64,000 nucleotides of DNA, taken from contig NZ_CAKAKE010000001.1 of the NCBI RefSeq assembly GCF_916618915.1, positions 2,711,001-2,775,000 on the forward strand. Reading direction: 5' to 3'. The notes under the pieces were generated by a model. It was not told the origin of the DNA. It saw only the letters and a program-made list of their open reading frames with translations, and did not search any database. Shown piece after piece: positions 43,782 through 54,179 of this stretch. Position numbers and translations under genes: made by a program. Every line of letters begins with the position of its first letter. Within the stretch, counting starts at the first letter, position 1. The stretch is from Stenotrophomonas sp. Marseille-Q4652 (GTDB lineage Bacteria; Pseudomonadota; Gammaproteobacteria; Xanthomonadales; Xanthomonadaceae).

Positions 43782-44984
43782 ATGTCTGAGACCCTCCTCG
43801 AATTCCTGACCGGAGGCATCGTCGGCCTGGGCTGGTGGGGAATGCTGGTCGTCCTGCTGGTGGTCACCCAGATCACCATCTTCGCCGTCACCCTGTACCT
43901 GCACCGCAGCCAGGCCCACCGTGGCGTGGACTTCCACCCGGTCATCGCCCACTTCTTCCGCTTCTGGGTGTGGCTGACCACCTCGATGATCACCAAGGAG
44001 TGGGTGGCCATCCACCGCAAGCACCACGCCAAGGTGGAAACCGAGGAAGACCCGCACAGTCCGGTGACCAAGGGCATCGGCCGCGTGTTCTGGACCGGCG
44101 TGGAGCTGTACCGCGAAGCCCGCGGTCTGCGTGCGGACATCGAGCAGTACGGCCGCGGCGCGCCGGATGACTGGATCGAGCGCCACCTCTACACCCCGCA
44201 CGCCAACCTCGGCCCGGTGCTGCTGTTCGCCGTCAACGCCGCCCTGTTCGGCCTGCCGGGCATCGCACTGTGGGCGATCCAGATGGCGTGGATCCCGTTC
44301 TGGGCGGCCGGCGTGGTCAATGGTCTCGGCCACTGGTGGGGCTACCGCAACTTCGAATCGGCCGACACCTCGACCAACCTGACGCCGTGGGCGTTCTGGA
44401 TCGGCGGCGAGGAACTGCACAACAACCACCATGCCTTCCCGAGCTCGGCGCGCTTCTCGATGCGGCGCTGGGAGTTCGACATCGGCTGGCAGGCGATCCG
44501 CCTGCTGCAGGCACTGCGCCTGGCCAGGGTGCTGCGCGTGGCACCGAGCCTGGACGTGCGTCCGAACATCGCCGTGCCCGACGCCGACACGCTCAGGGCG
44601 CTGCTCTCGCACCGCTTCCAGGCCATGACCGACTACCAGCGCAACGTGTTTACCCCGGCGTTGAAGGAGGAGGCGGCCGCCGCCGGCGCGCGCCTGCGCA
44701 AGCTGCTGCCGCGCCGCCTGCGCCGCGGCCTGGTCAACGACGGCCGCTGGCTGCCGCCGGAAAGCCGCGCGCATCTGCAGCAGTGGGTCGAGCAGCGCCC
44801 CCGCATCCGCACCCTGGTCGAGTACCGCGCGCGGTTGTCGGCCCTGCTCGAAGCGCGCAGCCACGATGCCGGCGAACGCCTCAAGCAACTGCAGCAGTGG
44901 TGCCAGGAAGCCGAGGCCAGCGGCATCCGCGCGCTGCAGGACTATGCCGCGCGGCTGAAGGGCTACGCCCTGACCACCGCATGA
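43782..44984 (+). CDS. fatty acid desaturase (acyl-CoA/acyl-lipid delta-9 type)
   Basis: A membrane di-iron desaturase, 400 residues, that would introduce a cis double bond in fatty acyl chains. All three histidine boxes are seen: HRSQAH (residues 41-46), HRKHH, and HNNHH. Four membrane helices surround them. The C-terminal 130 residues form an Arg/Glu-rich helical extension not needed by minimal desaturases. Start with GGAG ribosome-binding site. Its stop overlaps the start of the EF-hand gene (ATGA), so the two are coupled. Confidence 0.92.
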   Translation: MSETLLEFLTGGIVGLGWWGMLVVLLVVTQITIFAVTLYLHRSQAHRGVDFHPVIAHFFRFWVWLTTSMITKEWVAIHRKHHAKVETEEDPHSPVTKGIGRVFWTGVELYREARGLRADIEQYGRGAPDDWIERHLYTPHANLGPVLLFAVNAALFGLPGIALWAIQMAWIPFWAAGVVNGLGHWWGYRNFESADTSTNLTPWAFWIGGEELHNNHHAFPSSARFSMRRWEFDIGWQAIRLLQALRLARVLRVAPSLDVRPNIAVPDADTLRALLSHRFQAMTDYQRNVFTPALKEEAAAAGARLRKLLPRRLRRGLVNDGRWLPPESRAHLQQWVEQRPRIRTLVEYRARLSALLEARSHDAGERLKQLQQWCQEAEASGIRALQDYAARLKGYALTTA

Positions 44985-45346
44985 GCCGGCGCGTGGTCCG
45001 TCATCCGGCGCTGTTCCAGCGTGCCAGCGGCGTTCTGCTGGCTGCCTGCTGCATTGCGCCGGTCGCGGCGCAGGTGCAGGACACCAGCCAGTACCTGCAG
45101 CGCATGGACGCCAACGGCGATGGCCGCATCGACGTGGATGAGTACGTGGGCTGGATGATGTACGCCTTCGATCGCATGGACGCCGATGGCGACGGCGTGC
45201 TCAGCGCCGCCGAACAACCCGGGGGCCGCGGCAAGCCGATCACCCGTGAACAGCAGCGCCGTACCCTGGTCGAACGCTTCGCAAAACAGGATGCCAACCG
45301 CGACGGCTTCCTCAGTGCCGGCGAACTGGCTGCACCTCCCCGCTGA
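44981..45346 (+). CDS. exported EF-hand protein
   Basis: A 121-residue protein with a signal peptide (residues 1-30, cut near PVAAQ) and three EF-hand calcium loops: DANGDGRIDVDE, DADGDGVLSAAE and DANRDGFLSAGE. It would bind calcium in the periplasm. It overlaps the desaturase stop by 4 bp, an arrangement that suggests joint expression, though a functional link is not obvious. MutM follows after 15 bp on the same strand. Confidence 0.88.
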   Translation: MSRRVVRHPALFQRASGVLLAACCIAPVAAQVQDTSQYLQRMDANGDGRIDVDEYVGWMMYAFDRMDADGDGVLSAAEQPGGRGKPITREQQRRTLVERFAKQDANRDGFLSAGELAAPPR

Positions 45347-45361
45347 TCCCCGTTCCATCCG

Positions 45362-46174
45362 ATGCCCGAACTTCCCGAAGTAGAAACCACCCGTCGCGGC
45401 CTGGCGCCGCACCTGGAAGGGCGCCGCGTGCATGGCGTCATCCTGCGCCGGCCGGACCTGCGCTGGCCGATCCCGCCGGAGATCGAGCGCGAACTGCCTG
45501 GGCAGCGCATCGAGGCGGTGCGCCGCCGCGCCAAGTACCTGCTGCTGGATACCGCCGCCGGCAGCGCGGTGCTGCACCTGGGCATGTCCGGCAGCCTGCG
45601 CGTGCTACCGGGAGACACGCCGCTGCGCGCGCATGACCATGTCGACATCAGCCTGGACAACGGCCGCCTGCTGCGCTTCAACGACCCGCGCCGCTTCGGC
45701 TGCCTGCTGTGGCAGCCGGCCGGGCACACGCATGAACTGCTGGCCGACCTCGGTCCCGAGCCGCTGGATGACGCCTTCGATGGTGACTACCTGTTTGCGC
45801 GCAGCCGCGGCCGCAGTGCGCCGGTCAAGACCTTCCTGATGGACCAGCGCATCGTGGTCGGCGTGGGCAACATCTACGCCGCCGAAAGCCTGTTCCTGGC
45901 CGGCATCAATCCACTGCGCGAGGCCGGCAAGGTCTCGCGGGAACGCTACCAGCGCCTGGGCGACGCGGTGAAGCAGGTGCTGGGCCACGCGATCAACCGC
46001 GGCGGCACCACGCTGCGCGACTTCATCAGCCCGGATGGTGCACCGGGTTACTTCGAGCAGGAATTGCTGGTCTACGGCCGCGAGGGCGAGCCATGCAAGC
46101 AGTGCGGGCGCGTGCTGCGCCACGCCAACATCGGCCAGCGGGCCAGTGTCTGGTGCGGGCACTGCCAGCGCTGA
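45362..46174 (+). CDS. mutM: formamidopyrimidine-DNA glycosylase
   Basis: Removes 8-oxoguanine and formamidopyrimidines in base excision repair, 270 residues. The catalytic N-terminal Pro-Glu is in [14 protein letters not shown]. The helix-two-turn-helix region contains [18 protein letters not shown], and the C-terminal zinc finger shows CKQCGRV and WCGHCQ. All catalytic Lys and Cys residues are in place. The third gene of a probable unit with the desaturase and EF-hand genes. Confidence 0.97.
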   Translation: MPELPEVETTRRGLAPHLEGRRVHGVILRRPDLRWPIPPEIERELPGQRIEAVRRRAKYLLLDTAAGSAVLHLGMSGSLRVLPGDTPLRAHDHVDISLDNGRLLRFNDPRRFGCLLWQPAGHTHELLADLGPEPLDDAFDGDYLFARSRGRSAPVKTFLMDQRIVVGVGNIYAAESLFLAGINPLREAGKVSRERYQRLGDAVKQVLGHAINRGGTTLRDFISPDGAPGYFEQELLVYGREGEPCKQCGRVLRHANIGQRASVWCGHCQR

Positions 46175-46251
46175 CTGGCCGCCGGCTTTCACGGTACCCG
46201 TTTGCCGCGCGCTATAGTCCGCGCACATACGCCCTGGCGGTGGAGTGCGAG

Positions 46252-46818
46252 ATGGACAATGCACCCGATATCACCCTGTGGCTCGATTCGGCGCGCAGCG
46301 GCGATCGCCAAGCGCTGGACCGTGTCCTTGGCACGCTCTACCAGGAACTGCACACGATGGCGCGTCGGCAGCTGGCCGGCCAGCAGGGCCGCACGCTCGA
46401 TGCCACCTCGCTGGTGCACGAGTCCTACCTGAAGCTGCTTGGCACCCGTGGCGGCGCCCGCTTCGAGGACCGCGCGCACTTCTTCGCCTATGCCGCCTCG
46501 GCCATGCGCAGCGTGGTCGTGGACTACGCGCGCAACCGGCTGGCGCGCAAGCGCGGCGGTGACCTCAAGCGCGTGGCCGAGATTCCCGAGGACAGTGCCA
46601 GCGGCGTGCGCCTGGACGAGGACCTGCTGGCGCTGGATGTCGCGCTCAGGCGCCTGCACGACGTCGATCCACACCTGGCCAAGGTGGTGGAACTTCGCTA
46701 TTTCGCCGGGCTTTCGGAACTGGAGATCGCCGAACTGTGCGGGCGCTCGGAGCGCAGCATCCGCCGTGACTGGCAGAAGGCACGCATGTTCCTGCTCGCC
46801 GCGGTACGCGAGGACTAG
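46252..46818 (+). CDS. ECF-type RNA polymerase sigma factor
   Basis: A 188-residue extracytoplasmic-function sigma factor, resembling the TIGR02999 subgroup. Region 2 has ATSLVHESYLKLLG and the promoter-melting RAHFFAYAASAMRSVVVDYAR. Region 4 is GLSELEIAELCGRSERSIRRDW. There is no anti-sigma gene; the next gene is a Ser/Thr kinase, so phosphorylation may control it, as reported for related sigma/kinase pairs. A TATAGT box lies 34 bp upstream of the ATG. Start chosen by the MDNAPDITLWL motif typical of the subgroup. Confidence 0.93.
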   Translation: MDNAPDITLWLDSARSGDRQALDRVLGTLYQELHTMARRQLAGQQGRTLDATSLVHESYLKLLGTRGGARFEDRAHFFAYAASAMRSVVVDYARNRLARKRGGDLKRVAEIPEDSASGVRLDEDLLALDVALRRLHDVDPHLAKVVELRYFAGLSELEIAELCGRSERSIRRDWQKARMFLLAAVRED

Positions 46819-46874
46819 GGCAGCACGGCACGCCGTTGGGGGACGGCGACGACACACGTACGGGGAAATGGCAG

Positions 46875-49703
46875 ATGGACCAGGCCCGCTGGAAACTCCT
46901 CTCGCCCTTGCTGGACCAGTTGCTGGAAATGGATGGGCCAGCGCGCAGGCGCCGCCTGCAGCACCTGCAGGCCACCGATCCCGCGCTTGCCGACGAACTG
47001 CAGCGGCTGCTTGCCCATGGGCGCGACAGCGATGACTTCCTCGCCGAGCCGCTATGGTCGCCGCCACCGGCTGATCCACGCCACGACACCCTGGTCGGCC
47101 CGTACCGGCTGGTGCGCCTGCTGGGCGAGGGCGGCATGGGCCAGGTGTGGCTGGCCGAGCGCGCCGATGGCCTGTACCGGCGACCGGTCGCGCTGAAGCT
47201 GCTGCGCGCCGGCTACGCCGATCCCAACCTGCGCCTGCGCTTCAGCCGCGAGCGCGACATCCTCACCCGGCTCGAGCATCCCAATCTTGCCCAGCTGCTA
47301 GATGCCGGGGTGGACACCCACGGCCAGCCGTTCCTTGCCCTGGCCTATGTCGAAGGCGAACCGATCACCGACTACTGCCAGCGCCTGCAGTTGCCGGTCG
47401 AAGCACGGGTGAAGCTGATCCTGCAGGTCTGCCGCGCGGTCAGCCACGCGCACGCCAACCTGGTGGTGCATCGCGACCTCAAGCCATCCAACATCCTGGT
47501 CGCCGCCGACGGGCAGGTGCGGCTGCTGGACTTCGGCATCGCCAAGCTGCTCGACAGCGCGGACGGAATGGCGGTGCATCCGCCCACCGAGGCGCGTGCC
47601 TTCACCCTGCACTACGCCGCGCCCGAGCAGGTGCGCGGCGAACCGATCACCACCCAGGCCGATGTCTATTCGCTGGGCGTGGTGCTGTACGAGGTGTTGA
47701 CCGACCAGAAACCCTACCGCCTGCGCCGCCAGAGCGATGCCGAATGGGAGACGGCGATCCTCGACGTCGATCCGCCACGGCCCTCGCAGGCGGTGCTGCG
47801 CGCGGCCGAGGCCGGACTGCGTGACGGGGCCTCGGCGCGGCGGCTGGCACGTCGCCTGCGCGGTGACCTGGACAACATCGTGCTCAAGGCGCTGCACAAG
47901 CCGCTGGCGCAGCGCTACGCCTCGGTCGAGGCGCTGGCCGGCGACCTGCTCCGGCACCTGCAGGGCCGCCCGGTGCAGGCGCGTCCCCAGCACCTGGGCT
48001 ACCGCATGCAGAAGTATGTGCGCCGGCACCGCTGGGGGCTGGGCGTGGGCAGCGCCGCGCTGCTGGCGCTGGGCGTGGTGTCGGCCACGGCGGTGTGGCA
48101 GAAGCACCAGGCGCGGCAGGAAACCGCCCGTGCGCAGGCCATGCAGGACTTCGTGGTCGGCCTGTTCGACCAGGCCGGCAACGCGCGCCAGGGCAGCTTC
48201 GACGTGCGTCGCCTGCTCGAGGTAGGTGAGCGCCGCGGTGCCACCGAGCTGGCCCAGCAGCCGCTGGCGCGGGCCGAGCTGGAGGGGGTGATTGCCCGCC
48301 TGCGCATCGGCCTGGGTGATTACGACCATGCACGGGGACTGCTCGAACACCAGCGCCAGGTGCTCGATACGCTGGACGACGTGCCGGCCAGCCTGCGGCT
48401 GGAATCGGCGACCCAGCACGGCCGCGTGCTGGCGCTGCTGGGCCAGGCCGGCCATTGCGTGGCGGTGATGCAGCCAATGAGCGGTCATGCCGGCATGCAG
48501 CAGTCGGCACTGCCGCAGCTCGCGGCCGCCTTCCATTCCCAGTTGGGCCGCTGCCAGCGCATGGTTGGCGACCTGCAGGCGGCGCGGCGCTGGTTCGAGA
48601 AGGCGCTGGCGCTGCGCCGCGGCGTGCTGCGCGACCGCATCGGCGAGGTCGAGAACCTGACCGACCTGGCCATGCTCGAGGCCGATGCCGGCAACACCGC
48701 ACGGGCGATTGCCGGCTACGAGGCCGCGCTGGCGCAGCTGCAGGGCGAGGGTGGGGGCAGTCATCCGCAGCTGGTCCAGCTGCGTCGAAACCTGGGCATC
48801 GCTTATCGCGAGCTGGGCGACGTCGATCGCGCCGGCCGCGAACTGCACCAGGCCCGCATCGTGGCCGAGCGCCTGTACGGGCCGCAGCATCCCGAGACGC
48901 TGGACGTGCGGCGGCTGCAGGCCGGGCTCAGGGTCGGGCAGGGACAGCTGGCTGCCGCCGCGGCCGAACTGCGCGACGTGCACGCCCAGACCCTGGCCGC
49001 GCTCGGCAGCGAGCATCGCCAGACCGGCTGGAGCTGGCATGCACTGGGCCTGCTGGCGCTGAAGCAGGGCGACGCCGCGCGGGCAGTCGAGGACATGGCC
49101 CAGGCCGTGAGCATCTGGCGCATGCCCGACAGTGCGCGCCTGCTGCCGCTGGGCCTGTACGGCCTGGCCCTTGCCCAGCAGCAGGCCGGGGCGCCGGAGC
49201 AGGCCCGGCGCGCGCTGGAAGAAGCGCGCCAGTTGCGCGTGGCCCAGCTCGGCGAGAACGACGTGGCGGTGGCCGACATCGACCACCGCATCGCGCAGGT
49301 GCTGGCCGCGCAGGGCCAGGCGCGGCAGGCCGGCGAGCTGCTGGCCGATGCGCTTGCGCTGGCCCGCCGCAGCCGCGGCGAAAGCCATCCGCAGCTGCTG
49401 GCGATGCGCCTGTCGTGGGGGCGGAACCTGGGGCAGCTGGGGCAGCGCGTGGAGGCGCTGCGCGAGCTCGATGCACTGGCCATGGCCGGCAACCAGGCGC
49501 TGCTGGAAGGCCGGCGCCTGCGCTGGCAGGCACGCGCCTATGCGGCCGAGATCCGCTGCCATGGCGAACCGGCGCGGGCACGGCGCGAGTTGGCCGGGCT
49601 GCAGGCCGAACTGCGCACGGCCCTGCCCGAAGGCGGCGCAGTGCCACGCGAAGTGCAGCAGTTGCTGCAGGACTGCGGGACCGCCCGGGTAGCGACGCGT
49701 TAA
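46875..49703 (+). CDS. membrane Ser/Thr protein kinase with C-terminal TPR region
   Basis: A 942-residue Hanks-type kinase. The kinase domain spans about 75-345: GEGGMGQVW, catalytic Lys in [22 protein letters not shown] and APEQV are all intact. A single membrane helix ([20 protein letters not shown]) lies near residue 395. The rest is an extracytoplasmic alpha-helical TPR-like region of about 530 residues (Ala/Leu/Arg-rich 34-residue repeats). It follows the ECF sigma gene by 56 bp, suggesting a signalling pair. Start at MDQARW chosen; an upstream ATG 13 codons earlier is possible. Confidence 0.92.
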   Translation: MDQARWKLLSPLLDQLLEMDGPARRRRLQHLQATDPALADELQRLLAHGRDSDDFLAEPLWSPPPADPRHDTLVGPYRLVRLLGEGGMGQVWLAERADGLYRRPVALKLLRAGYADPNLRLRFSRERDILTRLEHPNLAQLLDAGVDTHGQPFLALAYVEGEPITDYCQRLQLPVEARVKLILQVCRAVSHAHANLVVHRDLKPSNILVAADGQVRLLDFGIAKLLDSADGMAVHPPTEARAFTLHYAAPEQVRGEPITTQADVYSLGVVLYEVLTDQKPYRLRRQSDAEWETAILDVDPPRPSQAVLRAAEAGLRDGASARRLARRLRGDLDNIVLKALHKPLAQRYASVEALAGDLLRHLQGRPVQARPQHLGYRMQKYVRRHRWGLGVGSAALLALGVVSATAVWQKHQARQETARAQAMQDFVVGLFDQAGNARQGSFDVRRLLEVGERRGATELAQQPLARAELEGVIARLRIGLGDYDHARGLLEHQRQVLDTLDDVPASLRLESATQHGRVLALLGQAGHCVAVMQPMSGHAGMQQSALPQLAAAFHSQLGRCQRMVGDLQAARRWFEKALALRRGVLRDRIGEVENLTDLAMLEADAGNTARAIAGYEAALAQLQGEGGGSHPQLVQLRRNLGIAYRELGDVDRAGRELHQARIVAERLYGPQHPETLDVRRLQAGLRVGQGQLAAAAAELRDVHAQTLAALGSEHRQTGWSWHALGLLALKQGDAARAVEDMAQAVSIWRMPDSARLLPLGLYGLALAQQQAGAPEQARRALEEARQLRVAQLGENDVAVADIDHRIAQVLAAQGQARQAGELLADALALARRSRGESHPQLLAMRLSWGRNLGQLGQRVEALRELDALAMAGNQALLEGRRLRWQARAYAAEIRCHGEPARARRELAGLQAELRTALPEGGAVPREVQQLLQDCGTARVATR

Positions 49704-49749
49704 CGCCGCGCTGCCTATCATGCGCGCTCATTCCAGAAACGCCGCCCGC

Positions 49750-51345
49750 ATGGATCGACGCGATTTCCTCCGCAATGCTTCCGCAGCGCTGGCTGCGCTG
49801 GGCCTGCCGGCCTTCGACGCGCTCGCACAGGCGCCGCGCCAGCTTGGCCTGCGTCGCCTGGGCCAGCCGCAACCGTTCGATTACGCCTGGCTCAAGGGCC
49901 ATGCCCGCGCGTTGTCGCAGCAGCCCTACCAGTCGCACAGGCGCACGCTGCCAGCGGCGGTGGAAGCCCTGGACTGGGACCAGTACCAGTCCATCCGCTA
50001 TCGCCAGGACCACGCGCTGTGGGGCGATGGCGAAGGGAAGTTCCAGGCCAGGTTCTTCCACCTCGGCCTGTACTTCCATTCGCCGGTGCGCATGTACGAC
50101 GTGGTCGACGGCAAGGCGCAGGAACTGGCCTATGACCCGGCGGCGTTCGACTACGGCCGTAGCGGGCTGAAGGGCCAGAAGCTGCCCGCCGACCTCGGTT
50201 TTGCCGGTTTCCGGCTCAACACGCGCAAGGACACCGAGCGCGACTTCGCCGCTTTCCTTGGCGCCAGCTACTTCCGTGCGGTCGGCAAGGAAGGCCAGTA
50301 CGGCCAGTCGGCCCGTGGCCTGGCGATCGATACCGGCATGGGCCGGCCGGAGGAGTTCCCCGACTTCATCGCCTACTGGCTGGAACGGCCGGCCCCGGAA
50401 TCGGACACCATCGTGGTCCATGCGCTGCTGGATTCGCCCAGCGTGGCCGGTGCCTACCGCTTTGCCATCACCAATGGCGACGTGCTGCTGATGGACATCG
50501 ACAGCGCGCTGTATCCGCGCCAGCAGATCGAACGGCTCGGCATCGCGCCGTGCACCAGCATGTACCAGGTCGGCGAGAACGACCGCCGCATGGGCTGGGA
50601 CTGGCGCCCGGAAATCCACGACACCGATGGCCTGTCGATGTGGACCGGCAGCGGCGAGTGGATCTGGCGGCCGCTGTGCAACCCGCCGCGGCTGCGCTTC
50701 AACATGTTCGTGGACAACAACCCGCGCGGCTTCGGCCTGCTGCAACGCGACCGCAACTTCGACCATTACCAGGACGACGGCGTGTTCTACGAGAAGCGCC
50801 CCTGCCTGTGGGTGGAACCCAAAAGCGACTGGGGCGAGGGCTCGGTGCAGCTGGTGGAGATCCCCACCGTGGACGAGACCTTCGACAACATCGTCGCGTT
50901 CTGGAACCCGCGCGAAAAGCCGCAGCCCGGCCAGGAACTGCTCATCGGCTACCGCCTGTACTGGGGCGCGCAGCCGCCGGCGCGGCCGCCACTGGCGCAC
51001 TGCGTGGACAGCCGCACCGGCCTGGGCGGGGTGATCGGCAAGAAGCGCGAGTATTTCTCCTGGCGCTTTGCGGTCGACTTCCAAGGTGGCGAGCTGGCCT
51101 CGCTGATCGACAGGGCCGAGGTCGAGGCGGTGGTCAGCGCCAGCCGCGGGCGCGTGGAAATCGTCTCGGCGCGACCGCTGCGCGAAATCAACGGCTACCG
51201 CGCGATGTTCGACATCGTGCCGCCCGACGACGGTACCGAACAGATCGACATCCGCCTGTTCCTGCGCAGCGGTGGCCGCACCCTCACCGAAACCTGGCTG
51301 TACCAGTACACGCCGCCGCCGGCGAGCGAGCGCACGCTGTACTGA
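49750..51345 (+). CDS. opgD: glucan biosynthesis protein D
   Basis: OpgD acts in the periplasm on osmoregulated periplasmic glucans. 531 residues. The N-terminus is a twin-arginine signal (MDRRDFLRNASAALAALGL) ending near ALAQA. The OpgG/OpgD fold is recognisable in YRQDHALWGDGEGKFQARFF, then FDYGRSGLKGQKLP and the C-terminal WRFAVDFQGGEL. Start chosen because it opens the Tat motif. Monocistronic, with a sugar transporter gene 155 bp downstream under its own promoter. Confidence 0.95.
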   Translation: MDRRDFLRNASAALAALGLPAFDALAQAPRQLGLRRLGQPQPFDYAWLKGHARALSQQPYQSHRRTLPAAVEALDWDQYQSIRYRQDHALWGDGEGKFQARFFHLGLYFHSPVRMYDVVDGKAQELAYDPAAFDYGRSGLKGQKLPADLGFAGFRLNTRKDTERDFAAFLGASYFRAVGKEGQYGQSARGLAIDTGMGRPEEFPDFIAYWLERPAPESDTIVVHALLDSPSVAGAYRFAITNGDVLLMDIDSALYPRQQIERLGIAPCTSMYQVGENDRRMGWDWRPEIHDTDGLSMWTGSGEWIWRPLCNPPRLRFNMFVDNNPRGFGLLQRDRNFDHYQDDGVFYEKRPCLWVEPKSDWGEGSVQLVEIPTVDETFDNIVAFWNPREKPQPGQELLIGYRLYWGAQPPARPPLAHCVDSRTGLGGVIGKKREYFSWRFAVDFQGGELASLIDRAEVEAVVSASRGRVEIVSARPLREINGYRAMFDIVPPDDGTEQIDIRLFLRSGGRTLTETWLYQYTPPPASERTLY

Positions 51346-51375
51346 GCCCGACAGGGACACCGCCACAAACTTTCG

Positions 51376-51404
51376 TTGACAGCGTTATCAGGCGGCACTA
51401 CAAC
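51376..51404 (+). promoter_or_regulatory. sugar-transporter promoter with LacI-type operator
   Basis: TTGACA (51376-51381), 17 bp, TACAAC (51399-51404). An imperfect palindrome, TGACAGCGTTATCA (51377-51390), with the central CG typical of LacI operators, overlaps the -35. The regulator is probably the LacI-family protein encoded at 53009-54070. Confidence 0.6.
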
Positions 51405-51500
51405 GTCGTGCCGCCCTGACCGGCGGCTTCGACATGCAGCCGGCGCTGTGGGTCCGGCGGGCGCCGGAACACGGCCCCTCCAACCCGCAACGAGAAACCC

Positions 51501-52958
51501 ATGAAACAAACAACCCGCTGGTCGCAGTTCGGCGTGCTGGTCACGGTGTTCTTCTTCTGGGGCTTCGTCGCCGCCAGCAACGGCATCCTGATCCCGGTGT
51601 TCAAGAAGGCCTTCGCGCTGACCCAGGCGCAGAGCATGTACGTGGCCATGGCGTTCTACGTCGCCTACACCGTCGGTTCGCTGATCTACGCCGGCATCTC
51701 GCGGGCGATGGGCCAGGACCTGCTCAACAAGGTCGGCTACAAGGACGGCATCTGCATCGGCCTGCTGGTCTCGGCCGTCGGCGCACTGCTGTTCTATCCG
51801 GCGGCCAACATGGCCTCCTTCAGCCTGATGCTGGCGGGCCTGTTCATCGTCGGCCTGGGCTTTTCGCTGCAGCAGATCGCCGCCAATACCCTGGCCGTGG
51901 TGATGGGCGATCCGTCCAACGGTTCGCAGCGGCTGACCCTGGCCGGTGGCATCAACAACTTCGGCACCACCGTCGGCCCGCTGCTGGTGAGCATCGCGAT
52001 CTTCGGCAGCGTCTCGGCCGGCAACACCGAGGCCAGCATCGAAAGCGTCAAGACGCCCTACCTGGTACTGGGCGCGGCCTTCGTCGTGGTGGCGTTGTTC
52101 CTCAAGCTGTCCTCGGTGCCCAACCACATCGACCTGGAAGCACTCAGCCAGCAGGAAGCCACCGACAGCCGCCGCCTGGTGCAGCAGAAGTCGGCGCTGG
52201 CCTATCCGCAGCTGGTGCTGGGCATGATCGGCATCTTCCTGTACGTCGGCGTGGAGGTGTCCACCATCGACAACCTGCCGGCCTACCTCGAGCTGGAAGT
52301 GGACAAGGGCGGGCTGGGCATCGACACCTCGCTGATCGCGCCGTTCGTGTCGCTGTACTGGGCCAGCCTGATGATCGGGCGCTGGGGCGGAGCCGCCGGT
52401 GCGTTCGACGTCAGCGCCGGGGCCAAGAAGCTGCTGATGCTGGTGCTGCCGTTCCTGGCCTTTGGCGTGTACCTGGCGGTCAACGCCATCTCCGGCCACG
52501 ACGCCTCGCAGTTCTACCTGTACGCACCGCTGATCCTGGTGATGATCGCCGCCACCCTGGCCAGCCGCGGCAACCCGGCGCGCATGCTGCTGTACTTCGC
52601 CGTGTGCGGCGCGATCGCCCAGCTGGTGGGCATGTTCACCACCGGCATGACCAGCGTGATCGCCTTCATCAGCGTCGGCCTGTTCTGCAGCACGATGTGG
52701 CCGTGCATCTTCTCGCTGGCCATCACCGGCCTGGGCAATGCCACCAACCAGGGCAGCAGCCTGCTGATCATGATGATCATGGGTGGCGGCATCGTCAGCC
52801 TTGCCCAGGGTGCGCTGGCCGATGCGGTCGGCATCCATTACAGCTTCATCGTCGGCGTCGCGTGTTTCGCCTACCTGGCCTTCTACGCCATTGCCGCGAC
52901 GCGCTCGCTGCGCAAGCAGGGCATCGACCTGGATCGACTGGCGGCCGGCGGCCACTGA
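51501..52958 (+). CDS. sugar MFS transporter (FucP-like)
   Basis: A 485-residue major facilitator with about twelve membrane helices, of the fucose/glucose:H+ symporter type. Characteristic are FFFWGFVAASNGILIPVFKK in TM1, LAGGINNFGTTVGPLL in TM5, and SVGLFCSTMWPCIFSLAITG in TM10. The sugar is unknown. Controlled probably by the convergent LacI repressor, since a LacI-type operator overlaps its -35. Next to opgD but with its own promoter. Confidence 0.9.
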   Translation: MKQTTRWSQFGVLVTVFFFWGFVAASNGILIPVFKKAFALTQAQSMYVAMAFYVAYTVGSLIYAGISRAMGQDLLNKVGYKDGICIGLLVSAVGALLFYPAANMASFSLMLAGLFIVGLGFSLQQIAANTLAVVMGDPSNGSQRLTLAGGINNFGTTVGPLLVSIAIFGSVSAGNTEASIESVKTPYLVLGAAFVVVALFLKLSSVPNHIDLEALSQQEATDSRRLVQQKSALAYPQLVLGMIGIFLYVGVEVSTIDNLPAYLELEVDKGGLGIDTSLIAPFVSLYWASLMIGRWGGAAGAFDVSAGAKKLLMLVLPFLAFGVYLAVNAISGHDASQFYLYAPLILVMIAATLASRGNPARMLLYFAVCGAIAQLVGMFTTGMTSVIAFISVGLFCSTMWPCIFSLAITGLGNATNQGSSLLIMMIMGGGIVSLAQGALADAVGIHYSFIVGVACFAYLAFYAIAATRSLRKQGIDLDRLAAGGH

Positions 52959-52970
52959 ACGACGTGTGCC

Positions 52971-52999
52971 GCCAGGCTCCGCGCGCCGCGGAGCCTGGC
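52971..52999. terminator. hairpin between MFS and lacI-type genes
   Basis: 13-bp perfect stem GCCAGGCTCCGCG / CGCGGAGCCTGGC with a CGC loop. No T-run; placed between convergent stops, so probably a bidirectional stop for transcription. Confidence 0.65.
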
Positions 53000-53008
53000 G
53001 ATGGCGGG

Positions 53009-54070
53009 TCAGCGTCTGACCGGCCCGGTGGAGCGTCGCAACTGCAGCGCGTAACCCACCTCGACCACGCCGCCGGTGCCGCGCTCGCGGATTTCCTTGA
53101 GCAGTTCCAGCGTGGCCAGCCGTCCCATCTCGCGTGAGGGCTGGCGCACCGTGGTCAGTGCCGGGTAGATCTGCCGGCTGATCGGGGTGTCGTCGAAACC
53201 GCATACCGAGATGTCAGCCGGCACCGACAGCCCGCGTTCGCAGATCGCGCAGATCGCACCGGCGGCCATGTCGTCGTTGGCGGCGAAGATCGCCGTCGGC
53301 GGTTCGGGCAGCGCCAGCAGGCGTACCGTCGCCGCGTAGCCCGAGTCGTACGAGAAGGCTCCCTCGACCACCAGCGCCGGGTCGGCGGCCAGCCCGCCGC
53401 GCTGCAGGCCCTGCTGGTAGCCGGCCATGCGCCAGCTGCTGCCCCCGTGGGCCGGATGGCCCTGGATGTGGGCGATGCGGGTGTGGCCCAGCGCCACCAG
53501 GTGGTCGACGATCTCGCTGGCGGCCTGCACCTCGTCCACCACCACGCCGATGCGGCGGTTGGGCTCGCGCGCGGAGATGCCCGCGTGCGGGAGGTCCAGC
53601 TCGCGCAGCCGCTGCAGCAGCGCGGCGTCGTCGGTCAGCGGCGGGGTCAGCACCAGGCCGTCGACCTGGGACTGCGCCACCAGCGCCTCGACCTTGGCCA
53701 CGATATCGGCCGCGTCGTACTCCAGCGGCGCCAGCATCAGGTTGTAGTGCCGCGCCTGGCAGGCATCGAGCACGCCCATCTCGATCTCCATCAGGTAGTT
53801 CGAGGACGGGTTGTCGAACAGCATCGCCACCAGGTAGGAGCGGTTCCCGGCCAGCATCCGCGCCGACGGCAGTGGCCGGTAGCGCAGTTCCTGCACCGCC
53901 GCCTCGACCCGGAGCCGCACCGGCTCGGAGACATTGGGCTCTTGGTTGAGCACGCGCGAGACGGTCTTCATCGACACCCCCGCCTGCGCCGCCACGTCCT
54001 GGATGCGTACGCGCCCGGCGGAGCGTGCGGCATCGGGGGCATGCGGGCCATTGCGCCGGTCGCCGCTCAT
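53009..54070 (-). CDS. LacI-family transcriptional repressor
   Basis: A 353-residue repressor: helix-turn-helix ([20 protein letters not shown], about residues 21-40), hinge helix region with [12 protein letters not shown], and a periplasmic-binding-protein-like effector domain ([51 protein letters not shown]). The sequence GFDD-x(4)[10 protein letters not shown] is typical of sugar-responsive members. It is convergent with the sugar transporter whose promoter has a LacI-type operator. The start MSGDRRN follows GGGGAA; an ATG 17 codons upstream is less likely. Confidence 0.92.
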   Translation of the reverse strand: MSGDRRNGPHAPDAARSAGRVRIQDVAAQAGVSMKTVSRVLNQEPNVSEPVRLRVEAAVQELRYRPLPSARMLAGNRSYLVAMLFDNPSSNYLMEIEMGVLDACQARHYNLMLAPLEYDAADIVAKVEALVAQSQVDGLVLTPPLTDDAALLQRLRELDLPHAGISAREPNRRIGVVVDEVQAASEIVDHLVALGHTRIAHIQGHPAHGGSSWRMAGYQQGLQRGGLAADPALVVEGAFSYDSGYAATVRLLALPEPPTAIFAANDDMAAGAICAICERGLSVPADISVCGFDDTPISRQIYPALTTVRQPSREMGRLATLELLKEIRERGTGGVVEVGYALQLRRSTGPVRR

Positions 54071-54179
54071 CGATTCCCCGTGGTCATGCGTATGCCTGCC
54101 GGCCTGTGACGGATCGCCCACTCTAGCCCCAGCGCGGCCGTGGCCGCCATGCGGCCTTGGTGGAACCGGTGGGGCCGCG

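Noticed and set aside
47298..51366. Minus-strand frames of about 800 codons opposite the kinase and opgD
   Set aside because: The plus strand carries complete kinase and OpgD motifs; the minus frames have no recognisable domains or ribosome-binding sites.
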